Made by a program: the position numbers and the translations under genes
Shown: piece by piece, positions 9,876 through 22,558 of the stretch
Position numbering within the stretch: position 1 is the stretch's first letter
Layout of the letters: each line of letters starts with the position of its first letter
NCBI GenBank assembly: GCA_963556145.1
Contig: OY744473.1
Coordinates: 3,038,001-3,102,000, forward strand
Reading direction: 5' to 3'
DNA length: 64,000 bases
Source: Hygrocybe punicea
Taxonomy: Eukaryota > Basidiomycota > Agaricomycetes > Agaricales > Hygrophoraceae
The notes under the pieces: model-generated
The model's input: the letters and a program-made list of their open reading frames with translations, nothing else
Database searches by the model: none
What the model was told of the DNA's origin: nothing

Positions 9876-11382
9876 CTAGTCCAGCCAAACAGCATGGCTG
9901 GCACCTTCCACACCGCTGGCCACACTCCCCGACTTGGGCCACTCTCCAACGCTCCTAGTACCGCTTACAAGATCCCACTCCAGAACCCTCACAGCTGCAC
10001 CACCCTCCTCGTCATCTGTTAACACGATCCACACCCCTTCACCATCCTCGTCGTCTTTCGCTCTTAGCTCGATAGCATTTGCTCTCCCCCCCGACGTTGG
10101 CGTTTCCCACCTCTCCACACCCTCTTCGATGGTCCCGGCGTGGTCATCCACACCAACATCGGAGCCGACGAACAGCCCCTCGAAATCCAGCGCGAATATG
10201 GCCAGCCAACCGCGCGTCCCACTCACGTCGCCGCGTGTCGTCGCAAACACGTGAGTCGGGCGTGGGGTTGTCGCCGTCAGTGGGCGCAGACGCAGCGTGT
10301 CTCCGCGGAAGCGGCTCGCGTCCCGGCGTAGTCCATGCGGTAGGAGCGATCGAGAGGCACGGTGTATCAGCGCTGTGGGTGTAATTGAGTAGATGTCGAC
10401 GTAGTTGGCTGTACGGTGTGTGTCAGAGGTTGGAACACGAGAGCTGGAGGGACTGACTATGCTCGGTGACGCTGTAAAGAAGTGTGCCCTCGGGAGAGAT
10501 TACGATGTGTCGCGGACCGTCGTTTGCGCGGGGACTCTGATTCTCGGAGAGAAATGTGAGCCGCCCCGAGGCACGGTCGACGGAGAACATATGAATCGAG
10601 TTCTTGCCTCTTGTAGTTTTGGATCATGAATCAGGATTCGGGACTAGGAAGAGAGGGGCGTACAGGTGTGGGATGAAGGCGTGCCCCTTGACCGATATCT
10701 CAACTGCATGGGAGCCATACCTCTGCCATCGCAGCGTCAAATGGTGTCAGCATCAGAGAGTGATTACAACACACGAGTGCAGCGCGAGTCTTGTCTGCGT
10801 TGTCCAACTCGCCGGCAGGGACGAAGGACACCTCCTGCACCTTCTCGGCGAAGCCCCCACTGGCCAGATCTACACGGTGAACCTCGCCTGTCGGTCCGCC
10901 GACAGAGTATATATGCGTATATGGCGGCGGAAGCGAGATGTATGACGAAGTCGCCGCTGTGCATGGAACCCACGTAAAATTTACGGTGCCAAAACACCGC
11001 GACTAATCAGCTTTCATATCAGCAGCAAAAATAAGTGTGGCAGACTAATTGGGACAGTGTTGATCAGCTGTAGCGTCCATGACGGAGTGGATTGAACAGC
11101 CCAACAGAAGAGTGCAGGGGGGGATTTCCAGCTTGTCGCGTACACTTTATCGTGGAGGGCACCTGTTGTGAGGTACTGGTGTGGTCCGTGTGCTGGAACA
11201 TGCTGCACGAGCTCGAGGGTGCGTTGAAGAGGGGAAAAGGCAAGGAGTGAGAGTGAGAGTGCTCGGAAGGACCCAGACAGGATGTGGTGCGTGTGAGGGA
11301 CTGCTGACGAGGCGTTGAGTAAAGGGAACTGGTGGACGTCGAGGACGTTGGAGACATTGTCAAGAACCGGATGGGCGCTCAT
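9876..11382 (-). CDS. carboxy-cis,cis-muconate cyclase (CMLE), lactonase beta-propeller family
   Basis: Start ATG at 11382. Exon peptides align with the fungal seven-bladed CMLE family: HHILSGSFRALSLSLLAFSP, VPAHGPHQYLTT, VPITATSSYISLPPP, HIYSVGGPTGEVHRVDLASG, ALRYGSHAVEISVKGHAFIP, GKNSIHMFSVDRASG, DGPRHIVISPEGTLLYSVTE, HTNYVDIY and FATTRGDVSGTRGWLAIFAL. The joins use phase-consistent introns, including one ending CATGCACAG and one of donor GTCAGT. The enzyme lactonises 3-carboxy-cis,cis-muconate, the ring-cleavage product of protocatechuate. It diverges from the ABC transporter at 11801. With the decarboxylase/hydrolase fusion at 5.3-6.8 kb it supplies consecutive pathway steps. Confidence 0.8.
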
Positions 11383-11800
11383 AGAAGAACTTTGAAAAAC
11401 CTAACCCTAGCTTGGGGTCAGAGACTCGGTGTTCACGGGCGGCCGACTACGCGTGGAGCTCGGCGCACCTGCGTCAGCAACTGCCAGTGCTGAGCGCTGA
11501 GCCATCGCAATGGACTGGTCTTGAGCGAGCCTAAGTTGAAGGGAGATCGTATATTTTGGTTATTTAGTACGTTGTATGGCTCTGCCAGCCCACCGGCAGA
11601 CACCCACCATGTACATACAAGAAACTTGTACTAGAAACATGGATGACCAAGTCTACATCAACTTGAATTCCACGACAACAGCCGCCGCAGTCAGACCTCT
11701 AAATCGAGTCATCTCAGCCCTTCAAGCTCCAGGCTTCAAGTTTCATGATCTCGGACATCTGCATCAACCTTGACCCCCAGTTTTCTTACTTGACTTGAAC
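11383..11800. promoter_or_regulatory. divergent promoter between CMLE and ABC transporter
   Basis: A 418-bp intergenic region serves both divergent genes. It contains CCTAACCCTAGC at 11400-11411, 18 bp before the CMLE start, which also occurs inverted in the histone H4/TyrRS promoter. The rest shows no obvious TATA box. Open frames here are short and not convincing. Confidence 0.5.
11400..11411. promoter_or_regulatory. telobox-like 12-mer CCTAACCCTAGC
   Basis: This resembles the fungal telomere repeat complement (CCCTAA) and Tbf1-type promoter sites. The identical 12-mer is present in inverted orientation at 26218-26229. Function is inferred. Confidence 0.35.
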
Positions 11801-14800
11801 ATGTCGACTGCCATCCCAGACCCGGAGAAATTTGATTTTCAGAGCAGCACTCCTGGCCAATCTGTCGAGGTCAAATCGGAAACGAAACCTGGTTTCTTTG
11901 CACGCTTTAAGCCGGGGAAGAAAGGCGAAGTCTCGCTGGACACCAAGGCAGAGGAGATCGTACCACCTGTCCCTGTACTTTCCATGTTCCGGTACAGACA
12001 CACCTTGCTATCCTCTCTACTGAATGCGAATACGAACATGTCATTCTTTTGCTCCCCAGCTTTGCCACTAAAACCGAATTGTGCTTGGATGTGGTAGGGT
12101 TAATGGCCTCAATAGCCGCTGGTGCAGCGCAGGTGAGTGTCGCAGCTCTTTTCCGATGGGCACCCTAACTTCATGGCGCCTGCCCAGCCTCTCATGACTC
12201 TCATCTTTGGAAAACTTACACAAGGTTTTGTCACATTCGGGAGCGTTCTGGCAGGCGCACGCGCCGGCGATCCAGCTGCACTGCAGCGACTACCCCAAGC
12301 CGCTGCAGAATTTCGTCACGATGCAGCTCTAAATGCGAGCTATCTCACTTATCTAGGTTCATCTTGCCGCTTCATTGACGGCATGTCTGCTTACATCTCC
12401 CTCAGGTGTTGGCCTCTTTGTGTGCACTTATACTTTCATGCATATTTGGATATATACTGGCGAAATGAGTGCGAAGAGGCTTCGGGAACAGTATTTCAAG
12501 GCTATCTTGAGACAGGATATTACATTTTTCGATAAAGTCGGCGCTGGAGAGGTGGCTACACGGATCCAGAACGACACTCGTAAGCTATCTAGCACTCTCG
12601 ACTCTCATTTCAGTCACTCACAGACGAATCGCAGATTTAGTGCAACAGGCGATATCGGAAAAGGTGCCTCTTACCTTCAGCTACCTTTCCGCGTTCATAT
12701 GCGGCTTTGTCTTGGCCTACGTCCGATCATGGAGATTGGCCCTTGCATTGACATCAATCTTCCCCTGGATCATGATCACTGGTGTGATAATGATGCGTTT
12801 TATCACGAAGTTCAATACGTCTGTTCTTTATCTGCCATAAACTACATGCACTGAATCAGAATGGCTACCAAGTGTATCCCTCAAACATATCGCTGACGGA
12901 GGCACACTCGCTGAAGAAGTCATTTCGACCGTACGCACAGCTCAAGCATTCGGAACGCAACACACATTTGCTCCTAAATACGAGGGCCATGTCGTCAAAG
13001 CCCGCACTTCTGATGTTCGTGCTGCTTTGTACACAGGGATTGGGATGGGTGCCATCTTTTTTGTGATTTACGCATCATATGCTCTGAGTGTGTGTCTTCG
13101 CAGTTATCTCTCCAATGCTCCTCATCTATTGCTACAGCGTTCTCCTACGGTACTACGCTCATCAATCAGGGGCATGGTGGGTGATGCCGTCGCCGTTTGA
13201 TATATATCTTACTAAATGATGCTTCCTTCTAGCTGATGCCGGTACTGTCATCAATGTCGGTATGGCCATCTTGATTGGATCGTTTTCCCTGGCGCTGCTG
13301 AGTCCAGAATTGCAAGGTGAGTCATTTTCCATGCGGCAGGTTCGATTATTTACTGAAACGTACGTCAGTTATCACTCAAGGACTGGCTGCAGCTGCCAAG
13401 CTTTACGCGACCATCGATCGTGTTCCCGACATTGATTCTGCTGATCCCGGAGGTCTCAAACCGGAAACAATTGTAGGCGACATTGCCTTTGAGAATGTCA
13501 CGTTCCATTATCCATCCCGCCAAACTGTGGAAGTTCTCAAAGACCTCTCCATCACCTTTCCTGCTGGCAAGACAGCTGCCCTCGTTGGAGCATCAGGTTC
13601 CGGAAAATCCACGATTGTTGCTCTAATGGAACGCTTCTATGATCCTGTCGCCGGCGCAGTAAAGCTCGATGGGGTGAACATCAAGGATTTAAACCTAACG
13701 TGGTTGCGATCGCAGATCGGCTTCGTCATGCAAGAGCCTGCACTGTTCTCCACCTCAGTCAAGGAGAACGTCGCTCAGGGACTCATCAACACCAAATGGG
13801 AGCATGCTTCAGAGGAAGAGAAGTTTGCTCTGATCAAAGACGCATGTATCAAGGCCAACGCCCACAATTTTGTCAGCAAGCTTCCACAAGGATATGATAC
13901 CATCGTCGGAGAACGTGGCATGTTACTGTCGGGGGGTCAGAAGCAGCGAGTTGCCATCGCACGTGCCATCGTCGCTGACCCACGGATCCTTCTCTTCGAT
14001 GAAGCGACGAGTGCATTGGATACCCAGTCGGAAGGAATTGTCCAGGATGCATTGGACAGAGCCGCTGCAGGCAGGTCGTGTCCTTGGCCCGATAATAGAA
14101 CTCGTCCTGATTTCAGATTTAGGACGTACCACAATCACAATCGCCCATCGGCTATCCACTATCAAGGACGCTGATCAAATCTTCGTCATGGGTGACGGCA
14201 TTGTGCTAGAGCATGGGACACATGATGAGCTTCTTCAGAAGGAAGGCAGTGCCTACTCTCGGCTTGTTCGCGCGCAGAACTTGCGCGGTGGAGGATACTC
14301 CATAACCGAACCTGCTTCCAATGGCAGCAACATTGGTCACGAAATAAAGGAAGAAGTGGACGATAAATCCAAAGGTCGACCCCGCAAGGGCACATTCAAC
14401 AGTGACACTTTGGAGCAAACTATGAGGGAACAAGCCATGAAGGAAACAGACAGCAACTACTCTCTCTTTTACGTCTTTAGACGCATAGGTAAACTCAATC
14501 AGGAGTCGAAGTGGGACTATATCACGGGATGGTTCTTTTCTGCAAGTACGCACAAGTTTTCCCTTTTGTGTTGTGTCGGCTGATATTGCGACAGTTACTG
14601 GTTTGACACATCCTGCATTCGCAATCGTTTGGGGTAATAAATTGTCGTAGCATTTGTCGGTACTCAACTCACTTGACACATTACAGGCAAAGCTCTGGTG
14701 GGGTTTTCGGTTCTTGATAGTCATCAGCGCCGACGTTACGGGGATCGCAACGCGCTATGGTATTGACAAATGCCTTCGATATACATATTACACGTCTAAT

Positions 14801-17043
14801 TTGTCTTACAATCTCTTTAGGTTCTTCATCATTGCTATCGTCGCCACAATCGCCACAGCCATGCAAAACTACTTGTTAGCGAAAGCGTCAGCCAACCTTA
14901 GTTGCAAGCTTCGGTCCACCAGTTTCAAGGCTATCCTGCGTCAAGATAGTAAGTTTATCCCCTTTCCTTTGTATATTGTCGAGTCGACACCTGACGACAT
15001 GCAGTCAAATTTTTTGACAAGAGCGAGAATAGTGTATGTAGTGTTCCGGTATATAAACGATTCAGTTGGCTGATTTCTGAATATAAGACGGGATCCCTCA
15101 CCTCAAATCTTGCCGGAAACCCCACCAAAATCAGTGGACTAGCAGGTATCTCTCTTGGCGCGTGAGTGCCGGAGCCTTATCAACATCAGCTCGTCGATCA
15201 TTAAACTATCCCTCAGTATTGTCCAGAGTATAACAACACTTGTTGTTGGCATCGTTATTGGGCTGGCGTTTGCCTGGAAGATTGCCCTTGTTGGTATTGG
15301 TATGAAACTGTTGTTAATGTCCAGTTTTTTGTATCTCTGACACAACGTTTCACTTCAGCATGTATCCCGACCATTGGATGGGCTGGATTCGCTCACTTGG
15401 TATATCTCATTACTGTGGCTTTATTCCGCCATCTCAGGTTGTTCCCTCCAGCGGATAATCGTCATGAAGGACCAAGCGAACAAGAAGGCGCATGAACTCG
15501 CTGCACACCTAGCATGTGAAGCAGCAGGCTCCATCCGTACGGTTGCTGCTCTCACCCGCGAAGACGATTGCTGCGATTGCTATAGCAGAAGCCTGGACGA
15601 GCCTCTGAAGAACGCCAGTCGGACTGCGCTACGAAGCGGGATATTGTATGGCCTCGCGCAAGCGACGACTTTCTGGGTGATCTCGCTGGTCTTTTGGTAC
15701 GGGTCGCGGCTTGTGTCAACACTTAAATATTCTCCGTTTCAATTCTTTATCGCCCTCATGGTATGCTTCTTTGTATCCCTTCCTCGCTGCCGCGATTGAA
15801 ATCGTCCTCAGGGTTTAACCTTTGGCGCTATCCAGTCTGGCAATATCTTCGGCTTTGTACCCGATGTCTCCAAAGCCCGCGGTGCCGCGTCTGCCATCAT
15901 TACTCTCCTCGACTCCATCCCAGAGATTGACGCCGATTCTACCAGTCATAAGGATCCTGCTCAAGGACAAGTCAAGGGCCACATTCATATTGAGGATGTG
16001 CATTTCCGGTTTCCGACAAGACCAGAAGTTCCTGTTTTGCGCGGAATGTCGTTGAAGGTAGAGCCAGGTATGTATGTCGCTATTGCGGGTGCTAGTGGTT
16101 CCGGGAAGAGTACCATGTATGTTCGATCCAATTGTCATGCACGTTAGGATACTCACTATGAGATCCCAGTATCCAGATGATTGAGAGATTCTACGATCCG
16201 TGGTCTGGACAGATATACGTGAGTGCGCCATCATCTTCAGGACTCAAGTTTGAACTGCCCCAACAGCTTGATCACGAGCCCATACCGGATTTCAATGTTC
16301 AGGACTACAGGAAACAACTCGCTCTGGTCTCCCAAGAGCCTGTGAGTATGATTAGACCTGGATCACACTAATGATTCACTTTCGTGCAGACCCTCTATGC
16401 GGGCACAGTGCGCTTCAACGTCTTGCTTGGAGCTGTCAAGCCTAAAGACGAAGTTACCCAGGAGGAGATTGAATTTGCCTGCCAGCAAGCGAACATTCTG
16501 GAATTCATCCAAGACTTGCCCGAGTACGTATTTTTGTTGACGATCTCCTTACGTGAACGTCTCTCATCACGGATTATGTGCAGTGGTTTCGACACGGAGG
16601 TGGGTGGAAAGGGTTCTCAACTCTCTGGTGGTCAAAAACGTGCGTGTTCCTAGACGTATGCACTGTCGTGGGGATGACTGACAGTGATGCAGAACGGATT
16701 GCCATTGCCCGGGCACTACTGCGTAATCCAAAGGTTTTGCTACTAGACGAAGCGACCTCTGCTCTTGACTCTACGGCAGAGAAAGTTGTGCAAGAGGCAT
16801 TGGACCGCGCAGCAGCGGGACGGACGACTATCGCTATCGCCCACCGGTTGTCAACGATACAAAATGCTAATTGCATGTAGGTTTGGTATCCGTCTACTCT
16901 CCCGTACTTTCTGATTGGTTCGGCGACTCAGATATTTCATCAAGGACGGCCGGGTAAGCGATTCCGGAACGCACGATCAACTGTTCGCACAACGTGGGGA
17001 TTACTACGAATACTGCCAGCTTCAGGCTCTTCGCAGTGGATAG
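11801..17043 (+). CDS. full-length ABC-B (MDR/P-glycoprotein type) transporter
   Basis: Start [13 protein letters not shown] at 11801; stop TAG at 17041. The gene is split by about twelve or more short introns. Order: cytosolic N-terminus, first six-helix membrane domain ([20 protein letters not shown]; an extracellular loop; VATRIQNDT), first ATPase at about 13480-14300 with Walker [10 protein letters not shown] (13584), Q-loop MQEPALF, signature LSGGQKQR (13926) and [12 protein letters not shown] linker and second membrane domain follow (14500-15850). The second ATPase (about 15980-17030) has Walker [22 protein letters not shown] and [11 protein letters not shown]. All core motifs of both sites look intact, so an active ATP-driven exporter at the plasma membrane is expected. 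Its place beside aromatic-pathway genes suggests export of toxic aromatics, by inference only. Confidence 0.9.
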
Positions 17044-17297
17044 ATCCACCTTTTTCTTTTGTCTGCATATTATAGAATTTCACCAACACCACCACTCAGC
17101 TGCAGCTTGTTTTCTTCTCATTGCTTTCTGGAATATTCTACATACAATGCCCCACTCAACTTTTTACTTGCAATTAGACGAAATAGAGGGACCTCTTATG
17201 TGATAATTCATCAGGGTTAAGCTCACCTAACCTTAATCTGGGAGTAACGCACTGGATCCGCCGGAGAGTGAAGAGTAGTACTTGAACCTGGACCACG

Positions 17298-18671
17298 ATG
17301 AAGTCCTTCTTTCTCCTCCTCCTCCTCCTCCTTCTCCTCACGTCCGCCCTGCTCTCGCTTGGGCACAAAGAACCTAAATCAGATCAAGAAAAAGAGATCC
17401 AACGCTTGCTGCAAGCTTCTGCATATCATGTTGTTCTTCCTGGTTCTTCTTCTGTTCTCAAATTCTCATCTTGTTCTAGTGCGCACCTGCAGTAGCTGAG
17501 TTCACTGCATCGCGAAAGCGATCGTGGGCTCAAAAAGTCCTTGCAGGAAGACCCACTCTTCCCGGATACAATGATCTCTTCGCAGCAGGAACTTACGACG
17601 ATACGACACCGCTCGCGCAACAGTCTCTCATGTCCTGCACTCCAGTCGAAGAGACACATATTGAGAATAACACATGCGTCCTTGGTGTGTTGCACGTTGC
17701 ACCGCTTTCCGTGCGTGGAAAGGCTGACTCTTTCAGCACCCGAGGTCACGGAAGGTCCGTATCATCACTCGCAAGGCCACCTTATCAGACAAAATATCGC
17801 CGAGTACCAATTCGGCCTCCTATTGGTACACTCCCCCACGTACCTCTCGATTATGTCATGCTGATCGTCTAGCGTATCCAGTTGCTCGACATTGGCGTGA
17901 TCGACGTCGAGACCTGCCGCCCGCTGCCCAATGTCCTCGTCGACATCTGGCACGCAAATGCAACGGGGCACTACGCGGGGCATCCTGTGCCAGATCCCCA
18001 GCTTATTAACGAAAAGCCTCAAGTCGGCGGCAAGCGCTCGGGTCTGCTCACCAAGTTCCCGCTCACCAAGCCGGAGGAGACATGGCTGCGCGGCGCGTGG
18101 CCAACCGACGGGAATGGCGTCGCGCAGTTCACCAGTTGCGTACCCCTATTCCTTTTATCCCTCAGTATCTGCTCATGGTGAAACAGCTGTTTTCCCTGGA
18201 TACTACACCGGCCGAGCGGTGCACATCCATGCCAAGGTTTTCCCGGAATGGGACGTGCTTCCGAACGGGACGTTCAAAGCTGGACGACTTGTACACACGG
18301 GTCAGTTCTTCTTTGATGACGAGGTCAACATGCAGGTCGACAAGGTGCGCGCCGCAGTTCGTTATTCAACGAGCGTTTTGCGTCAGCTAGCCGTCCCAGT
18401 AGATGTGGCCCTATTCTGTGAACCCGATCCGGGACATGTACGGTCGTACAAGGAACTGGCGTGACTCCCTGAACATATTCGAAGACTCTCACGGCCCTGA
18501 GGGAAAATATAACCCGGTGTTCCAAATGCACCTGCTTGGGGGCATCATTAACCAGGGTCTGATTGGGTATATCACAATGGTGAGTCGTAGGACGGAGAAG
18601 TAATTGACGATGCTGATAATTGGGTCGTCCAGGGTGTCAATGCTAGCGCTTCATATAACATTAATACTTGA
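17298..18671 (+). CDS. secreted intradiol ring-cleavage dioxygenase-like protein
   Basis: Start at MKSFF followed by a leucine-rich signal peptide (17298-17355). Exons joined by short introns give a basic N-terminal region, then PEVTEGPYHHSQGHLIRQNI (about 17739-17798), then VLVDIWHANATGHYAGHPVP, LLTKFPLTKPEETWLRGAWP, then PGYYTGRAVHIHAKVFPEWD. The last segment holds a Tyr and two His of the Fe(III) site; the first Tyr is probably that of EGPY. The stop is TGA at 18669-18671 after a final intron (exon GVNASASYNINT). Family members cleave catechol-type rings between the two hydroxyls. The signal peptide marks the extracellular fungal subfamily, so this is not the cytosolic protocatechuate 3,4-dioxygenase of the core pathway. 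Confidence 0.75.
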
Positions 18672-18836
18672 CGTTGTACCAGGTGACTGGATTTATAAAG
18701 CGGATGGCATCACCCGCAACTTCACCACATGATATTGCAAGGTTGCCTCTGTGCGTGGCACCATGGCAACCATTCTCATGACCTAAGTTCAGCAAAACAT
18801 ACCATCGATTTTGAAGCGCTTATTGTTACATACTTC

Positions 18837-19555
18837 ATGGTTGCAGTGGTCTCCCTCTTTGTTGTATCTGCCTTTGCCTTGCATGGTAAGTTGAGTTGAT
18901 TCGTGTGACGAGCATAATTTAACTTGAACCTCTTCCCAGCCTCCGCATCCGTCTTTGCTATCCATGGGCTCCTCGTTGCTCGTCAGATTATTACACCCGA
19001 CCACACCCCCACACCGTGCATAGACAGTTGCAACGCCTTCACTAACACGATAACCGTACGTCTTGCGGTGCTTCTCAACATAAAATTTACGACATACTCT
19101 GTAAAAGGCCTGCACGAACCCTGTTTGCATCTGCTCCCAGAGCAATGTGGCTAAACTCTCCGCTTGTGTCGCCTGTATCATAAGCACCGACCCGTCCTTG
19201 GCAAACAGTGCCGAACCTCTTATCACCGGTGCGTTGGCGTGTCTCTCTCTCTACCTTCAATTCTCTCCATGATGTTAACAATTATACAGAATTCCAGACT
19301 GATTGTGCCGCGGCCGGATTTCCTGTCACCTTTGCGGCACTATCCACTGGCACCCCCTTAGCCATCGGTACCGCCTCCACCTCTGGCATTCCCATGACAA
19401 CCGTCTTGCTCACGACGGCTGCCGTAGCTGGCACTGCGACTGCAACTACCACCGTGACCGCACTCCCTCATAAGAATGCTGGGGTGCCCATCAGAACGAA
19501 TATGTTGGGATGTCTGCTAGGCACAGTGTTGGGTGCTGTGAAACTGCTTGTTTAG
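18837..19555 (+). CDS. secreted, probably GPI-anchored CFEM-like cysteine-rich protein
   Basis: Four exons: signal peptide MVAVVSLFVVSAFALH, then CIDSC, then ACTNPVCICSQSN and SACVACI, then DCAAAG. The intron acceptors are near 18938, 19109 and 19291. The eight cysteines are spaced C-x3-C-x8-C-x4-C-x-C-x10-C-x2-C-x(n)-C, close to the CFEM pattern of fungal surface proteins. A Thr/Ser/Ala-rich stalk and a hydrophobic C-terminus (MLGCLLGTVLGAVKLLV) suggest GPI anchoring at the cell wall. The usual CFEM aspartate used for haem is not obvious. It lies 165 bp after the dioxygenase, same strand. Confidence 0.65.
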
Positions 19556-19641
19556 ACGTGGGGATTTGTAATTAGTTTCAGACTCGTCTAGTATTTATCT
19601 GGCCTATGCTTATATGTCACAGTATGTGCACCTGGGGTCTT

Positions 19642-20488
19642 TTACATCTTGGCCATTCCGTTCGGGAGTTGGTCTACAATGCGCTCAGATTGCTTAACGC
19701 TGATGTTGCCTTGTGAAAGGCTTGGATATGCACGATACAGTCGCCAGATCCGGTATTCCGAGACCTTGACTACTGATCCCGCCTTGTTGAGAGCAGCGTT
19801 AAACGCATCAGCGCAAGCCAGATCCAGCAATTCTGCCAATTATTGATGAAAACAAGCCGATATATCAGAGAACGGGAAACACACCATGCACCACTAAATA
19901 TTCGGGCACATTCTGCTCCTCCGGCGACCAGCGTACGCCGGTCCCGGTCTTCATATTATCGATACAACGAAACGACCTCGTCCTTACCCATCCTTCAATC
20001 CCCCTGAGCTTCCAGAAATAGTATTCTTTCCACAAATCAAGATCAACCGAGTCGATGCCATGAGTAATGACGACCTTTGTCGGATTGCTGGACCGGAGGG
20101 ACGACGTCAGGTGTGATTCCCCGGTGTCATGCACGAGCTCGTAGGCCCTGCGATCAAGCGTGTAGAGCCGCCGAACAAGATCGGCCTCACGCGGGCTGCG
20201 ACTCGTGCGAAGGTGGGTGTAGCTGTCGTCGCGGAACGTAGAGGTGTTGTCGACGTCATAAAGGGCAAGCCAAGACGGACAAAGCGAGTCAACGGCAAAG
20301 AATCGGGTGCCGGTGAGGAAGGACGACAGGTAATTCAAGCGGAGGGGGACATGTTCGTGTTCATACCAGTCTGAATCAAAAGGTGAGGCCTGGAGAGACT
20401 GCAATGCGGCAATGAAACGACCTTGGAATTCTTCGAGAGGCACATTTTCACCAGGTTCTGTGAACACGGCCAGAAAACCAGGGGGCAT
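19642..20488 (-). CDS. EthD-like (dimeric alpha-beta barrel) fungal protein
   Basis: The first exon starts MPPGFLAVFTEPGENVPLEE (20488). A short intron (about 19890-19843, donor GTGTGT, acceptor GGCAG) joins LVVH to ELLDLACADAFNAALNKAG, and the frame ends at 19642. Motifs DWYEHEHVPLRLNYLSSFLT and WLALYDVDNTSTF match a common basidiomycete family related to EthD/ABM dimeric barrels, often duplicated (second half RRAYELVHD, YFWKLRGIEGWVRTRSF). Activity is unknown; relatives are linked to small aromatic or polyketide chemistry. Two internal half-repeats are consistent with a fused dimer. Confidence 0.6.
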
Positions 20489-21057
20489 TGGGTTAATTGG
20501 CGACGGGGGCTCTACTGCAGGGGTCAGTTCAAGGGGCGGACACGAGTGGGTTCGTTATCGGCTCACAATAGATAGCTTATCTCTGTGGCTCAGGCTGAAG
20601 CTTTTAGCCCGCAATCAGGGTCGCTAGGGAAAACGATTCATTGTGCCAGTCCGTCGACAGTTTTCCCTGCTTGCAGAATTTGGGATGAGTGGAAGTTGCG
20701 AGCTGCGAGTTGACGTTCACGTCCTGTGCCAGGTTATTTCATTATCTTGGCAAGTAATCTTGGCAAGTACGGTTTTGTCAATTCATCTCGTCAAATTCAT
20801 TCGCTTCAAAACATAAAGCATGTGTAAAATAGTGTATTCCGAAACCAAAATAAAAGAATGAGCGGCAACGTTCAAGTCCTGGCCAATCAACGCAAGTAAC
20901 GTATCGTTTCAAACAAGGGATAGAAAGGAATGGACAGGAGGGGTTGCTGGGTGCTGGGGGTATTTACGACGATTCCTGGTGTTTTATAGAGCGCGCCAAG
21001 ATGAGAAAAAGACAATGAATTTCGGGTGCCGGTGAATCAGGATTGAACCAATGGGTA
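20489..21057. other. intergenic region
   Basis: About 570 bp between the EthD-like start and the septin stop. It holds a short direct repeat (ATCTTGGCAAGTA twice near 20745-20770). No gene or RNA is recognised. Confidence 0.4.
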
Positions 21058-22558
21058 TTATCGCCTGCTAGTGCCTCTTCCATAGCCAACCTGAAGATTA
21101 TCAAGCTCGGCCTCAAGTTGCTTAATAGCACTGTGCGCCATCTCCAGATCCTTGTTGAGACGATCACGCTCAGCGATGAGCTAAACCAACAGATATCAGC
21201 ATTCTCGTAGGTTAAGCGCTGGACCAACAACGCACATGCTGTTCCCATTGCCTGAACCTGGCTTCCTCCGCCTTGACCTGTTCCGTGAACCTCTTCCTGA
21301 GGTGCTCCTCTTCTTCCTTGAATTTAGGATTCTCCAACTTCTTGACCTTGGGCTCGCCGAATTTGCGAGTTTCCATCTGTTGTTGGCGGTAGTTTTCGTA
21401 ATGTGAATCCTCCGTTGTGGATATCAAATCCAGCATGTGCGTGCGGATCAACAAGGAGCGGAGTTTACGGAAATCACAATGGTTGTCGTTCTCCACTGGA
21501 GACACAGGTTAGGAAATAGACTTGACTGCAAGATGGAGGTAGATACCTTCAGCGACACCCCAGAGGTATTCACGCCCCTTGACGGTTCTCCCATCGGCTG
21601 TCTTGACATCTTCCGTTGACCCGATGATGGAGAAGGGCATGGCTTCAATAAGAATACGCGCATGCTCACTAGCATCGTCATCAGCGTCGATGGGTGGTGT
21701 GTAAATTCGAATGTTTTGAGCGCGAATGACTTGGCGAATCTGTGCACCAATGTCAGCGCTCGTAATAATGAAAAAGAACGGATTGATTGATTGACACGTA
21801 CGCGTTCTTTGAAGTCGAACAGGCCATCCTGAGTCAAGGTATCCGCCTTCGCTACGACTGGGATCAAATTCACACGGGTGCCCAAACGTTTCATGATCTC
21901 GATGTCAAGGGGCTTCAACCTACAAATACATGCATTAAACTCCCGCGGATACAGTGCGAAGATGGAAATCAAGGAAAAACTCACGTATGGCCTGTTGCCC
22001 TGATGAAGTACAAGCATGCATGAACTCGTAGATCTGTCTTCTCGTGCCTCTGCGGCTGCTGTTCTTGCCGCATGTATGCCTCGTGTTGGTCATCAATGAA
22101 GTCGACAATAGGTGACCATGAGTCACGGTTGTTGACGTAGTCTCCAAAGCCGGGGGTGTCAATGACGGTGAGTTTAACCTTGAACTGTTTTTCTTCAAGT
22201 TCGGCCTTGATGATCTCCACCTCGGTCAACTTGTCGAGCTGCTTGTGGTGGCGTCGATTATAATTCTTTGCGGAGGAGAGCTCCGTCGAAAAGAGTGTGT
22301 TGATGAGGGTAGTTTTACCTAGACCAGACTCGCCTTTGCACACATTGAGTGTTGGCTGGGTTAAAGTAAAAGAAACTGTGCTCACCAACAACCATAATAG
22401 TGAAATGCGCACCCCGCTTGGCGACAATTTTGTGTTTCTGAAAAACATAAATGGAGATGTTGAGACTACAGTTGTCACAAAGGGTGCAATCTACAGACCT
22501 GGTTGGGAAGGTTAGCGATACCGATGCCGTCAGTGGGTGGGGTAGAGAGGGAAGACAT
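21058..22558 (-). CDS. CDC12: septin, Cdc12 group
   Basis: The first exon encodes [20 protein letters not shown] (22558). Later exons give [21 protein letters not shown]-loop [63 protein letters not shown], and DNDCHFRKL-like [20 protein letters not shown]. The C-terminus is a charged coiled coil ([20 protein letters not shown]). The short N-terminus with ISNLPNQ-like start and the order of motifs fit Cdc12 rather than Cdc3, Cdc10 or Cdc11. It is a GTP-binding subunit of septin filaments at septa and bud/clamp necks. Confidence 0.88.
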
